Below are positions 43,743 through 52,731 of a DNA stretch of 64,000 nucleotides, one piece after another; position 1 is the stretch's first letter; each line of letters opens with the position of its first letter. Location: the NCBI RefSeq assembly GCF_004339525.1, contig NZ_SMGE01000001.1:4650001-4714000 (forward strand). The letters run 5' to 3'. Both the position numbers and the translations under genes were made by a program. Source of the stretch: Flavobacterium sp. 90. GTDB lineage: Bacteria; Bacteroidota; Bacteroidia; Flavobacteriales; Flavobacteriaceae. The notes beneath the pieces were generated by a model, which did no database searches, was not told the origin of the DNA, and saw only the letters and a list, made by a program, of their open reading frames with translations.

Positions 43743-44174
43743 TTAATTTGTTTTATTTTTCGAAATAATTTCATCTAAACTCCATTGGTATTTTTCCATA
43801 GTCGACAAAAGAAAAGCAGCCATAGAAAACACAAATACCGAATAATCTAAAGGATCTTTTACGCCAAAAGAATACGTCATCGCAAGTGCAAATAAAAAAG
43901 TTAGAATTGCAGCGGCAACCGAAACGTATTTTGTTTGGTAACCAATGAATAGAAGTAAACCCAAAACAGATTCGGCAATAGTTGCTGTAATGGCAATTGG
44001 CAGAATAAAGTTTTTTGGAACAAAAGAATTTACTTTTTCTGTATAAACTAAAAAGCTTTCCCAACCCGAAGAGTAACTTCCCCAAAAACCTAACCGACTT
44101 GAAACGGCGGATAAAAATCCTGTTGCTAAGGCAATTCGCAAAAGCAAAACTGCATAATCCTGATATCTTTTCAT
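43743..44174 (-). CDS. DoxX-family membrane protein
   Basis: 143 residues, four membrane helices. LLRIALATGFLSAVSSRLGF with WGSYSSGWESF, then AITATIAESVLGLLLFIGY and YSFGVKDPLDYSVFVFSMAA, match DoxX-family proteins. Linked to oxidative-stress or sulfur metabolism in other bacteria, but the role here is open. It starts the two-gene unit with the cupin. Confidence 0.88.
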   Translation of the reverse strand: MKRYQDYAVLLLRIALATGFLSAVSSRLGFWGSYSSGWESFLVYTEKVNSFVPKNFILPIAITATIAESVLGLLLFIGYQTKYVSVAAAILTFLFALAMTYSFGVKDPLDYSVFVFSMAAFLLSTMEKYQWSLDEIISKNKTN

Positions 44175-44187
44175 ATACTATTTTATT

Positions 44188-44200
44188 AGTAATTATTACT
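44188..44200. promoter_or_regulatory. Possible operator upstream of the DoxX-cupin unit
   Basis: AGTAATTATTACT is a 13-base palindrome (6-bp arms, one central base) 14 bp upstream of the DoxX ATG, near the expected transcription start. Confidence 0.4.
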
Positions 44201-44261
44201 GATACAAAGATGTTACAACTAGATTTGCTAAAGAATAGAGAATCTTAGAAAAAGCATGTAA

Positions 44262-45056
44262 TTAAGAAAGAACTACTTTTTCTTTATAAGATTTTGGAGA
44301 GATATTGGTGTGTTTCTTGAAGAAATTTGAAAAATAAAACGGATCATTAAAACCTAAAGCATAAGCGACTTCTTTTACAGAGAGTTTTTCATATGTAAAA
44401 AGACGTTTTGCTTCGGAAATAATTAATCCAAAAATTACATTTTGAGCAGTTTTATTGGTGTGTAATTTCGAAAGTTCGTTAAGTTTTGATTCCGTAGTAT
44501 TGATTAAAGCAGCAATTTCGTTTACAGAAAGATTCTTGTCGAAGTTTTTTAAAACTGCTTCCAGAAAATGAAGAAATAAAGCATCCGGTTTATAGATTTC
44601 ATCGCCACGATTAATTTTGGTACGGTTGATTTCAATTAAGATTAATTCGATTCGGCTGTGAATTGAAATCTGATATTGGTACGGAGTTTCAATAAGTTCT
44701 TTTTTGATTTCTTCCAATTGACTAATAATAACTTTAGGATTCTCAACAGGAATCATTTCGTTCATTGCAAAATGACAAAACAAACCATTATGAAAAATCA
44801 ATTCCATATCAGTATCATCTTTACAAAAGAAATCATATGTAAATTCCAAAACAAATCCAGTAGCATTTTGTAAATCCCGCAAATAATGAATTTGTCCCGA
44901 AGTAATTGTAATGACAGAATTTTCGGTTAATATAAATTCATTTTCATCCACAGAAATAGTAGTAGATCCTGAAGTACAAAAAAGGAGAATGTATTTTAAA
45001 ACACGTCTCGGATTTTCTAAATCTGTTGCCTGATCAAATGTTTTTATATCAATCAT
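44262..45056 (-). CDS. AraC-family transcriptional regulator
   Basis: 264 residues. An N-terminal sensing region with ESVITITSGQIHYL-like cupin features (SVITITSGQIHYLRDL) precedes the C-terminal DNA-binding domain (about 165-262), with LSVNEIAALINTTESKLNEL and LSVKEVAYALGFNDPFYFSN, ending NISPKSYKEK. It is upstream of the DoxX-cupin unit in the same direction, separated by 87 bp with a palindrome, so it may control that unit. Confidence 0.9.
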   Translation of the reverse strand: MIDIKTFDQATDLENPRRVLKYILLFCTSGSTTISVDENEFILTENSVITITSGQIHYLRDLQNATGFVLEFTYDFFCKDDTDMELIFHNGLFCHFAMNEMIPVENPKVIISQLEEIKKELIETPYQYQISIHSRIELILIEINRTKINRGDEIYKPDALFLHFLEAVLKNFDKNLSVNEIAALINTTESKLNELSKLHTNKTAQNVIFGLIISEAKRLFTYEKLSVKEVAYALGFNDPFYFSNFFKKHTNISPKSYKEKVVLS

Positions 45057-45327
45057 TTATAGAGAAAGTTTGTTTCAAATTTAGGGAAAATTTTGTTTCA
45101 TGTTTCAAGTTGAAATTCGAATTTCTGCGCAATTACGATTAAAAATAATCGAATTTTATGTCATTCCGAGGAACGAGGAATCTCCACAAGTAGCTCGACA
45201 ATCTATAGAAAAACTTTGCGTTAGCTTCACGGAGATTCCTCGTTCCTCGGAATGACAAAAATTGAGAATAAAAACTTTGCTCCCGATAACTATCGGGATT
45301 GCGAGACTATTTCATCAGTTTATTTCA
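45057..45327. repeat. Perfect 27-bp inverted repeat
   Basis: Arms at 45159-45185 (tgtcattccgaggaacgagg start) and 45231-45257 are exactly complementary, with 45 bp between them (including aagtagctcgaca). It belongs to the same family as 20288-20389 and 61338-61439. A second small palindrome, cccgataactatcggga, is at about 45281-45297. Confidence 0.85.
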
Positions 45328-45828
45328 TCACTTCTGAGACAACGTTTCCAACAACTTTTCTAAGTTATCAATACTCATTTTAAAGCCTTCTGAAAAGCCC
45401 ATTTCAATCATTTTTTCTAAACGCTCCAGGGATTCATTAAAAATAGCAATATGTACTTTTGTGATGCCATTTTCTTCGCTAAAAGTATGATCCCAGTTAG
45501 AACCCGGAAGTTCGCGATTCTCCTCTTTATCAGCAAAAGTGTTGAACATTTTAAAATTAGTTTTTGGCGTAATCGAAGTATATTCCTGAATCGCCCAACG
45601 CTCCAATCCTTCGGGACTTACCATAGCATAAAATCGTCTTCCGCCAACTTCAAAATTCATATATTTTGTTTTAGACGACCATGGTTTTGGCGCAACCCAC
45701 TGATCCAGAATTTCCGGTTTGGTAAAAGCATCCCAAACCAACGGAAGTTCTGCATCAAATTCTCTCGTTATGAATACCGTTTTTATGGCTTTGTCAACGG
45801 TAAAATCAAATTGCAAATCGTTTTTCAT
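45328..45828 (-). CDS. SRPBCC (AHSA1-like) protein
   Basis: 166 residues of START/SRPBCC type. [20 protein letters not shown] and then [13 protein letters not shown] open the fold, [20 protein letters not shown] is central, and the last helix is [18 protein letters not shown]. These proteins bind hydrophobic ligands in a deep pocket. It overlaps the ArsR gene by 4 bp, an arrangement often seen for ArsR/AHSA1 pairs whose ligand is unknown. Confidence 0.9.
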   Translation of the reverse strand: MKNDLQFDFTVDKAIKTVFITREFDAELPLVWDAFTKPEILDQWVAPKPWSSKTKYMNFEVGGRRFYAMVSPEGLERWAIQEYTSITPKTNFKMFNTFADKEENRELPGSNWDHTFSEENGITKVHIAIFNESLERLEKMIEMGFSEGFKMSIDNLEKLLETLSQK

Positions 45829-46145
45829 TTTTTCTGTTCTTTAAGTGTTAATAGTATTTTGTCAAGCTGATTAAATTTGGTTTCCCAAATCGCTCTGAAT
45901 TGGTTAATCCATTTGTCGATCTCTTTCATTTTTTCAATTTCAAGTGAATAATAAATTTCTCTGCCTTGTTGTTCCTGTTTTATCAGGTCGCATTCTACAA
46001 GTATCCGCAGGTGTTTAGAAACAGACTGTCGGGTCGTGTTAAAGTTCTCTGCAATGGCATTTGGAGTCATTGCCTGCAGTGCAATTAGGGCAATAATAGA
46101 TCGCCTTGTTGGATCAGCAATTGCCTGAAAAATGTCTCGTCTCAT
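45825..46145 (-). CDS. ArsR-family winged-helix regulator
   Basis: 106 residues. [20 protein letters not shown] leads into the recognition helices [20 protein letters not shown] and the wing [11 protein letters not shown]. No Cys metal-sensing motif is present, so a non-metal signal is likely. It is translationally coupled to the SRPBCC gene and has a dyad across its own promoter. Confidence 0.92.
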   Translation of the reverse strand: MRRDIFQAIADPTRRSIIALIALQAMTPNAIAENFNTTRQSVSKHLRILVECDLIKQEQQGREIYYSLEIEKMKEIDKWINQFRAIWETKFNQLDKILLTLKEQKK

Positions 46146-46164
46146 AATATACTATTTTTAATTA

Positions 46165-46211
46165 CGAAGCCAATCGGTTGCAAATATACGCGCAACTATT
46201 TGGTTTCGCAA
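46165..46211 (-). promoter_or_regulatory. ArsR promoter inside a 44-bp dyad
   Basis: On the minus strand TTG (plus CAA, 46209-46211) and TATATTTG (46181-46188) are 20 bp apart. Arms CGAAGCCAATCGGTTGC (46165-46181) and the complement of 46192-46208 match at 13 of 17 positions, and the promoter box lies at the centre of symmetry. This is a strong candidate autoregulatory operator. Confidence 0.7.
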
Positions 46212-46480
46212 TTTTTTTGACAAGTATTTTTTAAAATAATTTATTAAAGGTATTAAATAACAGTGTTTTATATGAAATAAATGGTCACGCTGAGCGAAGT
46301 CAAAGGTTTATGAAACCGAAACTACAACATTAACAAACAAGTGAAAAATTGGAATTTGGAATTTATGAATTGGAATTTTGATTTGAAGCTATTTCCTGCT
46401 GTCCTTCCAAATCTTTTACTTTTTAAAGAAAAAAGTAAAAGGATTTTCCCTCCCATCAGGGCTAGGGCAATCCGTTTCTA
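46209..46480. repeat. Repeat remnants, no gene
   Basis: 46283-46305 (gtcacgctgagcgaagtcaa) is a partial copy of the 20288 repeat arm. 46385-46466 is a good copy of the 80-bp element at 5812-5891: gaagctatttcctgctgtcc at the start, catcagggctagg at the end, and a different hairpin loop in between. Confidence 0.75.
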
Positions 46481-46600
46481 CTTTAGAAGTCATCAGAAAA
46501 AATCAAACTCTTCAAAACGAAATGGGCAACATAGAAAATCAGCTTTTATTGACTCAATGATTTAGCTGAGGTTTTGAATCCTTATTTGGATATGGAATAA
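46481..46600 (+). pseudogene. Fragment of the 77-residue gene at 53549
   Basis: 120 bp match 53663-53782, the last 39 codons and stop of the small gene, with about 10 differences (ctttagaagtcatcagaaaa against ctttagaagtcatgagaaaa). The front half is missing, and the fragment abuts an 80-bp repeat element that ends at 46466. Changes near 46537-46560 alter the frame. It is a displaced duplicate and not a gene. Confidence 0.85.
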
Positions 46601-46629
46601 ATTTTTTAGTTGGAATTTGAAGTAAATAA

Positions 46630-46660
46630 AAAACCTCGACTGTTAGAAAGACGAGGTTTT
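46630..46660. terminator. Hairpin terminator
   Basis: AAAACCTCG (46630-46638) and CGAGGTTTT (46652-46660) form a 9-bp stem with a 13-base loop, T-rich on both outer sides, between the pseudogene and the acetyltransferase gene. Confidence 0.7.
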
Positions 46661-46771
46661 TTTATATTATAAATTGTTGGTTCTATTTACGGCCGTTCAA
46701 AGTTGGTCTATTTTGTAGTCGCTTCAATAAGCTAAATTGTAAATAAGAAGAACTTAGGTGAATGTTGAAAA

Positions 46772-47887
46772 TTAAGCAAAACAACAATCTCCATCTCCAA
46801 AATTCATTTTTACATCGCTAAAATCGGTTTTTTCGAATGCTTTTGATATTATGGATTGCTTTAGTTTTTTTGTTTTGTAAATAAACAAATTTGACTTTTT
46901 GAAATTAGCACATATAGCTTCATCGTAACAAATTATTTCACGGATATTTTGTCTTACGCATTGTAATTTGATAATATCGGCCATTATATCTGCATGTATT
47001 GTATGGTCATAATAAGCAAATAATAATTTACAAACATTATTTCTTCTTTGCAGAACTAAGAAACCGATACACTCGGAATCTTTTATAACTTTTATGTAAT
47101 AAATATTAAATTGATGATCGTAAATAGAAAACTCGTATTTGTCTTTATTTGTAAATTCTAAAAGAGGAGCTTCCTGAACCCAATAATATGCTTTTAACCA
47201 TTCAAAGTAATCTTCTTTTTTATGGGCAATATCATTTTTGCCATATCTTTCGATTAAATCTAAGACTTCAGTATCAGCTTTATTTAAATATTCTAACTTT
47301 ATATTTTTTAATTTTTTAGATAGAGATTTTTGCTGTAAATCTAGTTTTAGATCTATAAACAGATTTAAAAAACTATCTGTAAAATTTAATAATGGGCTAA
47401 GGGAACTTAATTTTGGATATAATTTAGGAATAACAAAAATCAAATTGCTTCTTAAAACAGCTTTTACACCATGGTTTTCTTTTAAAGTATTAAAATAACC
47501 GGTTTTGTCATATACTCTTTTGGCACTTTTGGTAAATTGAGAAATTCCAACTTTACCATTGTTAATTTGATATGCCGTATCTAATATTTGTCTTCCAACT
47601 CCTAGTCGAAATGTCTTTTTTGGATGTACCCACCAAGTCGTAAGCCATCCAATTTTGGTTTCAATATTATCTAGAATTATATGATCGATAAAAACACCCA
47701 TATAACCCACAATTTCATTATCTAAATAGGCTAGAATTAATACAATATCATCATCATGGCTATTTGGATTTCTATAGTGAGATAGTAATCTGTGTTTACT
47801 TATAGATAAAAAATCATGATTCCAAAATGATTTATCTTCAAACAATAAGGGAATATTTTTTTTAGAAATTTGTTTTATCTCAATCAT
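46772..47887 (-). CDS. GNAT-type acyltransferase, probably glycan-related
   Basis: 371 residues. The front half has a GNAT-like core: LAYLDNEIVGYMGVFI, then WWVHPKKTFRLGVGRQILDT containing the acetyl-CoA loop. The second half has a further acyltransferase-like region (IKVIKDSECIGFLVLQRRNN). The end NFGDGDCCFA resembles the DGDxxF ends of enzymes in surface-polysaccharide clusters. It overlaps the deacetylase gene by 4 bp, so the two proteins probably act on the same glycan. Confidence 0.65.
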   Translation of the reverse strand: MIEIKQISKKNIPLLFEDKSFWNHDFLSISKHRLLSHYRNPNSHDDDIVLILAYLDNEIVGYMGVFIDHIILDNIETKIGWLTTWWVHPKKTFRLGVGRQILDTAYQINNGKVGISQFTKSAKRVYDKTGYFNTLKENHGVKAVLRSNLIFVIPKLYPKLSSLSPLLNFTDSFLNLFIDLKLDLQQKSLSKKLKNIKLEYLNKADTEVLDLIERYGKNDIAHKKEDYFEWLKAYYWVQEAPLLEFTNKDKYEFSIYDHQFNIYYIKVIKDSECIGFLVLQRRNNVCKLLFAYYDHTIHADIMADIIKLQCVRQNIREIICYDEAICANFKKSNLFIYKTKKLKQSIISKAFEKTDFSDVKMNFGDGDCCFA

Positions 47888-48879
47888 TTTCTAGTGATTT
47901 TATATTTGCCAATAATTTTATTGAAATTTTTATACAAATTTTCAGTAACGATAAGTTTTTTAACTTCTTTATTTGGGTTTTCAAGCGAAAAACGTTGAAT
48001 TATTCGATTATCAAAATCTTTTTTCAAACCTGAATTTCCAAATAACAAAATATTCTCATCATATTGAAACAAGTCGTTTAATAAATTTTTTGATATTTTT
48101 TTATCTGAAAAAGGAAATGCGAATAAAGAATATTTGATGCCAAAATTATTTTTAATCCAATCGATTGAATCTATAATTTCTCTTTTTTGTTCCTCAAAAG
48201 TTAATTGTTCTAATGGGGGATGAGACATGGTATGACCTCCAAAATAAAAGCCATTATCAACCATTTCTTTAATTTGTTCTTTTGAAATGTAAGGCTTATG
48301 AGTTTCTAAATATTTTTGAATATCAATATTTAAAAGGATTAATACATCAGTAATTTTGCTTCTTTGAGAAAACTTAATGCTTTTGAATTTGTTTATAAAA
48401 TCTTCGTTTGAAATATAACTAAAATCAAGAATAGAAGCGATTTTGTCTAAATGTTCCTTAGGGTAATTTGCTTTTTTTAGATCACTTATAATTATGCTAA
48501 TGTAATGTTTGTACAAGCCTTCATTATTATCGACAAAAACAGGATTTATAAAAAAAACGGCTTTTAAATTTCTCTCTTTTAAAATAGGAAAAACAACACT
48601 GTAAATTTCTTCCAGACCATCATCAAATGAAATTAAAAACGAATTAGTATGTGGTTTTTTTTCAATTAGGTCATTGATAGTAACAGGACTAAAATTTTTA
48701 GACAATACATCTAAATCATTTTTAAACTGTGCTACGTTTTTATATTGATACAAATTTTCAATATGAGCAACTTTATTGTCTCTGATGATATGATAGTATG
48801 GAAAAACGGACTGTTTTTTAAAAAAACCTAATGCGTTTTTGTTTGAAATTTTATATAGACTATCTTTTATAATTCCCAT
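47884..48879 (-). CDS. Polysaccharide deacetylase family protein (NodB fold)
   Basis: 331 residues. The NodB motifs are visible: SFLISFDDGLEEIYSVVFPI (Asp-Asp of motif 1), GGHTMSHPPLEQL (metal His pair) and LFAFPFSDKK. It removes N-acetyl or other acyl groups from a glycan. There is no clear signal peptide, so it may act in the cytoplasm on a lipid-linked intermediate. Coupled to the acyltransferase by an ATGA overlap. Confidence 0.88.
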   Translation of the reverse strand: MGIIKDSLYKISNKNALGFFKKQSVFPYYHIIRDNKVAHIENLYQYKNVAQFKNDLDVLSKNFSPVTINDLIEKKPHTNSFLISFDDGLEEIYSVVFPILKERNLKAVFFINPVFVDNNEGLYKHYISIIISDLKKANYPKEHLDKIASILDFSYISNEDFINKFKSIKFSQRSKITDVLILLNIDIQKYLETHKPYISKEQIKEMVDNGFYFGGHTMSHPPLEQLTFEEQKREIIDSIDWIKNNFGIKYSLFAFPFSDKKISKNLLNDLFQYDENILLFGNSGLKKDFDNRIIQRFSLENPNKEVKKLIVTENLYKNFNKIIGKYKITRK

Positions 48880-48894
48880 GTTTTTTTTAAATTA

Positions 48895-48925
48895 AAAGCT
48901 CTGATTCGTCAAAAATCAGAGCTTT
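48895..48925 (-). terminator. Terminator of the T9SS-sorted protein gene
   Basis: AAAGCTCTGATT (48895-48906) and AATCAGAGCTTT (48914-48925) form a perfect 12-bp stem with a 7-base loop between the start of the deacetylase gene and the stop at 49011. Confidence 0.7.
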
Positions 48926-49010
48926 ATTAGTGGACAAATTTACTTAATTATCGTTTAATTAAAAATATTTTTTTTCAGGTTTTCTGTGAGAAATATGTGG
49001 TCTTTATGAA

Positions 49011-49571
49011 TTATCTTTTCAATGAAAAATGGGATTTATATTCTTTGGTATTTCCATTACAATCTACATATTTAAGCTTAAACCAATAATCTGATGAAGA
49101 TATATCATTTGAATTACTTGTTCCATCCCAAGAATCATTTACATTTTGTAATACTTTAATTAATTTTCCATATCGATCAAAAATAGATACTACAGAAAAA
49201 CTAGTAGCGTCTAACCAATCTACTTTCCAAAAGTCATTAAAGCCATCACCGTTTGGGGTGAAAAAATTTAAAAAAGTAAAAGTCTGTTCGCAAATTGTAC
49301 AGGCTTCAATTTTTGCTAAATACAATGGACCTTTTTTTAGATAAGTACCAGGTTTTAGTACAATAACATTTCCGGCCTTCATTTTTATATCATTTGAAGC
49401 ACTAATTGAATAATTGTCTTGTGTTGTTATTGAATTTTGAGCATTGTAAGTGTAAATCTTATTACTGTCAGTATTTGACAATACAAAATTATCTGTACAA
49501 TCTGAATTGGTCTTTTGGGCCGACGCAAAATTGAAAACGAATAAAATAAAGATTAAAAAAGTATTTCTCAT
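49011..49571 (-). CDS. Exported protein with T9SS type B (gliding-associated) sorting domain
   Basis: 186 residues. A signal peptide (MRNTFLIFILFVFNFASAQ) is followed by a short body and, from about residue 97, the type B C-terminal sorting domain: FLNFFTPNGDGFNDFWKVDW, then FDRYGKLIKVL and the end of the domain with DYWFKLKYVD and the terminal SHFSLKR. It should be carried across the outer membrane by the type IX system. Nearly the whole mature protein is the sorting domain plus about 75 residues. Its start overlaps the repeat protein stop by 4 bp. Confidence 0.88.
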   Translation of the reverse strand: MRNTFLIFILFVFNFASAQKTNSDCTDNFVLSNTDSNKIYTYNAQNSITTQDNYSISASNDIKMKAGNVIVLKPGTYLKKGPLYLAKIEACTICEQTFTFLNFFTPNGDGFNDFWKVDWLDATSFSVVSIFDRYGKLIKVLQNVNDSWDGTSNSNDISSSDYWFKLKYVDCNGNTKEYKSHFSLKR

Positions 49572-51811
49572 TGTCTATTTAATTTTTCAATTATAGCATT
49601 TTGAGCATCTATTTTTTTATTCATTTCAATCATGTGCAACGTTAGTTCTTCGATTTTAAGAAGTAAAATTTTATTCATTTCACCCAATTCAATGCCATTC
49701 TTTTCTACTTCTTTAGCACTTGGAACATCTTTTAAATGTTTGTTTTCGTTTATGAACTTTTCAACATTTTCTAAAGGCTCCAGTTTATAGTTTTTATCAA
49801 ATACAAAATCCGCCCATTCAGAGTCTAATGCAATTCTAACTTCCTCTGTTAGTATTCCGCCTTTAGCATATAAACTATATGAGCTTACATCAACACTTCC
49901 AACTTCACTAGGAAAAACACTAGTGTTGATACCTACTTTTCCATTAGTATAAATGTTATCATTGATCGAAGTTGCAAAACTTCCGTCCGGTCTAAGCCAG
50001 TCGTAGTCATGTACTGCTGATCCTGAACCTGTAAGCTCAGCTGGATTATATTCAAAAACATTTCCAGCATTGTCAGTTCCAAGAATCTTAAAAGGACTGG
50101 TTGCATCTGCTAAATTCTCCAATTTTACTGTTCCGTTTGTGTTGAAATTTGCAGTAGGATTAACTACATTAATACCCACATTTCCTTTGGTATAAATATT
50201 ATCAGTAATCGAAGTAGGAAAAGTTCCGTCTGGCTTTAGCCAATCAAAGTCTCCCGTAGCTGGACCAACAAGTGCGGCCGGATTGTATTCAAAAACATTT
50301 CCTGCGTTATCAGTTCCAAGAAGTTTAAAAGGATTTGTGGCATCTGCTAAATTTTCAAATTTCAGCGTTCCGTTTGTATTAAGATTTGCAGTAGGATTAA
50401 TGACATTAATACCAACATTTCCTTGCGTATAGATATTATCAGTAATCGAAGTAGGGAAAGTTCCGTCTGGTTTTAGCCAATCAAAATCTCCCGTACCAGA
50501 ACCTATTAACGCCGCTGGACTATATTCGAAAACATTTCCTGTATTGTCAGTTCCAAGAATTTTAAAAGGATTTGTTGCATCTGCCAAATTCTCAAATTTC
50601 AGCGTTCCGTTTGTGTTGAAATTTGCAGTAGGATTAATGACATTAATACCTACATTTCCTCTGGTATAGATATTATCAGTAATCGAAGTGGGAAAAGTTC
50701 CGTCTGGCTTTAGCCAATCAAAATCTCCCGTACCAGAACCTATTAACGCTGCCGGACTATATTCGAAAACATTTCCTGTGTTATCAGTTCCAAGAATTTT
50801 AAAAGGATTTGTTGCATCTGCCAAATTCTCAAATTTCAGCGTTCCGTTTGTATTAAGATTTGCAGTAGGATTAATAACATTGATACCAACATTTCCTCTG
50901 GTATAAATATTATCAGTAATCGCAGTAGGAAAAGTTCCGTCTGGCTTTAGCCAATCATAGTCTCCTGTACTTGGACTTATTAACGCTGCGGGACTATATT
51001 CGAATACATTTCCCAAATTATCAGTTCCAAGAAGTTTAAAAGGATTTGTAGCATCTGCCAAATTCTCAAATTTCAGCGTTCCATTGGTTTGAAATAAAGC
51101 AGTAGGATTAATTGTTCCGATACCTACATTAGTGCCATTATCGAAAATTTGTGAACAAGTTAAACCAGATATTCCTTTCTTTAATACAAAATTGGTGGTA
51201 TTACAACTGTTAGTAAGACTACTTCCAAAAGATGAAGACAACTGTTTGCTTACATTTCCATTTATATCGGTGGTTAATACATATGTATTTGTTGTAGTAG
51301 TAGGTAAATTTTCAAAACGAACGGTTCCATTTGTGTGAAGTAATGCAGTTGGGTTAATTGTACCAATCCCTACATAACCATTTGCCAGAATTCTCATTAA
51401 TTGAGTACTACCATTCTCCCAGGCAAATACAGGTCTTGTTGCTATAGTGCTTGATGTTGTACCCCAGGGAAAAGAATATCCAGTAGGAGCATTTGTAACT
51501 AAATCATTTCTAATTTCTGTTCTAAAAATCATTATGGGAATACTTCCATTATCTCTGGCAGAAGTAGTAGTTGCAAAAAGTCTTAAAACATATCTGTCAT
51601 CACTTTGTTGATGCGCCCAAATAGATGGAATAAATGAATTATCATATACAGTTGAATTTGTTATTTCCAGAAAATCACTTGGTGCATCGATTACTCCAAA
51701 ACTCGCAACTCTCTCGGCATTAAAAGTAGACGTTGAAATATGAGGAAATGGGGCTTGGGCAAAAATAAAGGTATTGGTTAAAATTATTATTAAACTAATT
51801 AATTTCTTCAT
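49568..51811 (-). CDS. Exported repeat protein with tail-fibre-like C-terminus
   Basis: 747 residues. Signal peptide MKKLISLIIILTNTFIFAQA. Residues about 150-600 hold GIGTINPTA/GINVINPTA units, including five consecutive 79-residue repeats (TNGTLKFENLADATNPFKLL, then YDWLKPDGTFPTAITDNIYT). The last 90 residues (EVRIALDSEWADFVFDKNY, then a helical KILLLKIEELTLHMIEMNKK) match the C-termini of flavobacterial fibre-like proteins and probably form a trimeric coiled coil. It has no sorting domain of its own, but the coupled next gene has one. Confidence 0.85.
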   Translation of the reverse strand: MKKLISLIIILTNTFIFAQAPFPHISTSTFNAERVASFGVIDAPSDFLEITNSTVYDNSFIPSIWAHQQSDDRYVLRLFATTTSARDNGSIPIMIFRTEIRNDLVTNAPTGYSFPWGTTSSTIATRPVFAWENGSTQLMRILANGYVGIGTINPTALLHTNGTVRFENLPTTTTNTYVLTTDINGNVSKQLSSSFGSSLTNSCNTTNFVLKKGISGLTCSQIFDNGTNVGIGTINPTALFQTNGTLKFENLADATNPFKLLGTDNLGNVFEYSPAALISPSTGDYDWLKPDGTFPTAITDNIYTRGNVGINVINPTANLNTNGTLKFENLADATNPFKILGTDNTGNVFEYSPAALIGSGTGDFDWLKPDGTFPTSITDNIYTRGNVGINVINPTANFNTNGTLKFENLADATNPFKILGTDNTGNVFEYSPAALIGSGTGDFDWLKPDGTFPTSITDNIYTQGNVGINVINPTANLNTNGTLKFENLADATNPFKLLGTDNAGNVFEYNPAALVGPATGDFDWLKPDGTFPTSITDNIYTKGNVGINVVNPTANFNTNGTVKLENLADATSPFKILGTDNAGNVFEYNPAELTGSGSAVHDYDWLRPDGSFATSINDNIYTNGKVGINTSVFPSEVGSVDVSSYSLYAKGGILTEEVRIALDSEWADFVFDKNYKLEPLENVEKFINENKHLKDVPSAKEVEKNGIELGEMNKILLLKIEELTLHMIEMNKKIDAQNAIIEKLNRQ
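49980..51140. repeat. Five tandem 237-bp repeats inside the fibre-like gene
   Basis: The word aaaaggat/ctttgttgcatctgc recurs at 50090, 50327, 50564, 50801 and 51038, a spacing of exactly 237 bp (79 codons) each time. The two central units are almost identical, and the outer ones differ more. Confidence 0.92.
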
Positions 51812-52199
51812 TTTAATAATTTGTTTGTAATTGTGGTATCGTTAAGGTTAAAAGCAATTTATATGAAACTTCTCTGTGTATAAAAAATGTTAAATATTTT
51901 GTAAATATAATAGGATTTTTTTCTATTGGAAGTTATTTGTTAAAAATTAATTAACTTTTTTTTTGGAAAAAATAACGTGCAAAAAAGCCTTGATATTGAC
52001 CTGTATTTTAAGGCACTTTTTCTAAAAAGATTAGTGATATTAAAAACTAGAAACATTCTAAAACATAAAAAAGGACGATACTTTTAAAGCATCGTCCTTT
52101 AAGCAAATTTGATTTATATTCCTGAATTATTTCGGATTCTCAAATGGCGCATTAAACTTTTTTATATCAATACGAGTTGCTTTGTGGTTTAATACGTTT
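51812..52199. other. Duplication scar carrying a terminator and a piece of an RND adaptor gene
   Basis: The hairpin AAAGGACGAT (52070-52079) / ATCGTCCTTT (52091-52100) and the next 53 bp match 61483-61564, the terminator and tail region of the RND operon. Then 52154-52196 (catcaatacgagttgctttg-type text) matches 61721-61763, which lies inside the adaptor coding sequence, so about 156 bp are missing in this copy. The rest (51812-52060) shows nothing. Confidence 0.75.
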
Positions 52200-52700
52200 T
52201 CACTTTATTACGTCATATTTTCGACCAATAAGCTCGCATTTTTTTGTTACACTCCAAAATCCAAAACCAGGAGTTCCGGTTGGTATTTCCCATTCTATAA
52301 TTTCACCGTTTTTTAATTTTATGCCGAAAGGACCTAAGTAACCATTTGTTTTTACATTTATATCTCGTCCAATCAATCGCTTTTTAATTATAAATCGATC
52401 AAATCCTTTATGTTCTTTAAAATTCGCGTATTCGATTTCTTCTGTTCCCTGATTTGTCAATTTAATAAATCTTTCGGTAGTATTAATGATTGATTTTTCC
52501 TCAGAAATTTTAAGGTAAAGTACAGGTAATTCGTTCTCTCTTAATTTTAATAAATTAATTATTTCAGTTTTTTGTTTTTGGCTAATTAAATCAAATAATG
52601 TAAAAAGTTCTTTTCCGTTTAACTCTTTTTTTTCTTTACAATAATATTTTAGAAGCCAAAATTCCAATTGTTTTTTTATATTTTCAGCTGTTTTTTCCAA
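52200..52700 (-). CDS. Hypothetical protein
   Basis: 166 residues, no signal peptide. The N-terminal half is helical (MEKTAENIKKQLEFWLLKYY, LFTLFDLISQKQKTEIINLL). The C-terminal half is beta-rich with GYLGPFGIKLKNGEIIEWEI and GTPGFGFWSVTKKC. I recognise no family. Position at the edge of the accessory island and next to a DUF1877-like gene would suit an immunity-type protein, but that is only context. Confidence 0.6.
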   Translation of the reverse strand: MEKTAENIKKQLEFWLLKYYCKEKKELNGKELFTLFDLISQKQKTEIINLLKLRENELPVLYLKISEEKSIINTTERFIKLTNQGTEEIEYANFKEHKGFDRFIIKKRLIGRDINVKTNGYLGPFGIKLKNGEIIEWEIPTGTPGFGFWSVTKKCELIGRKYDVIK

Positions 52701-52731
52701 TTAATTAGTTTTTATGAAGTTTTGTTTTAAA

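Noticed and set aside
46341..46565. 74-residue plus-strand open frame
   Set aside because: Joins an 80-bp repeat with a fragment of the 53549 gene, partly in the wrong frame.
49980..51140. Phage tail-fibre gene and prophage
   Set aside because: No other phage genes nearby; the protein has a signal peptide and belongs to a common exported flavobacterial type.
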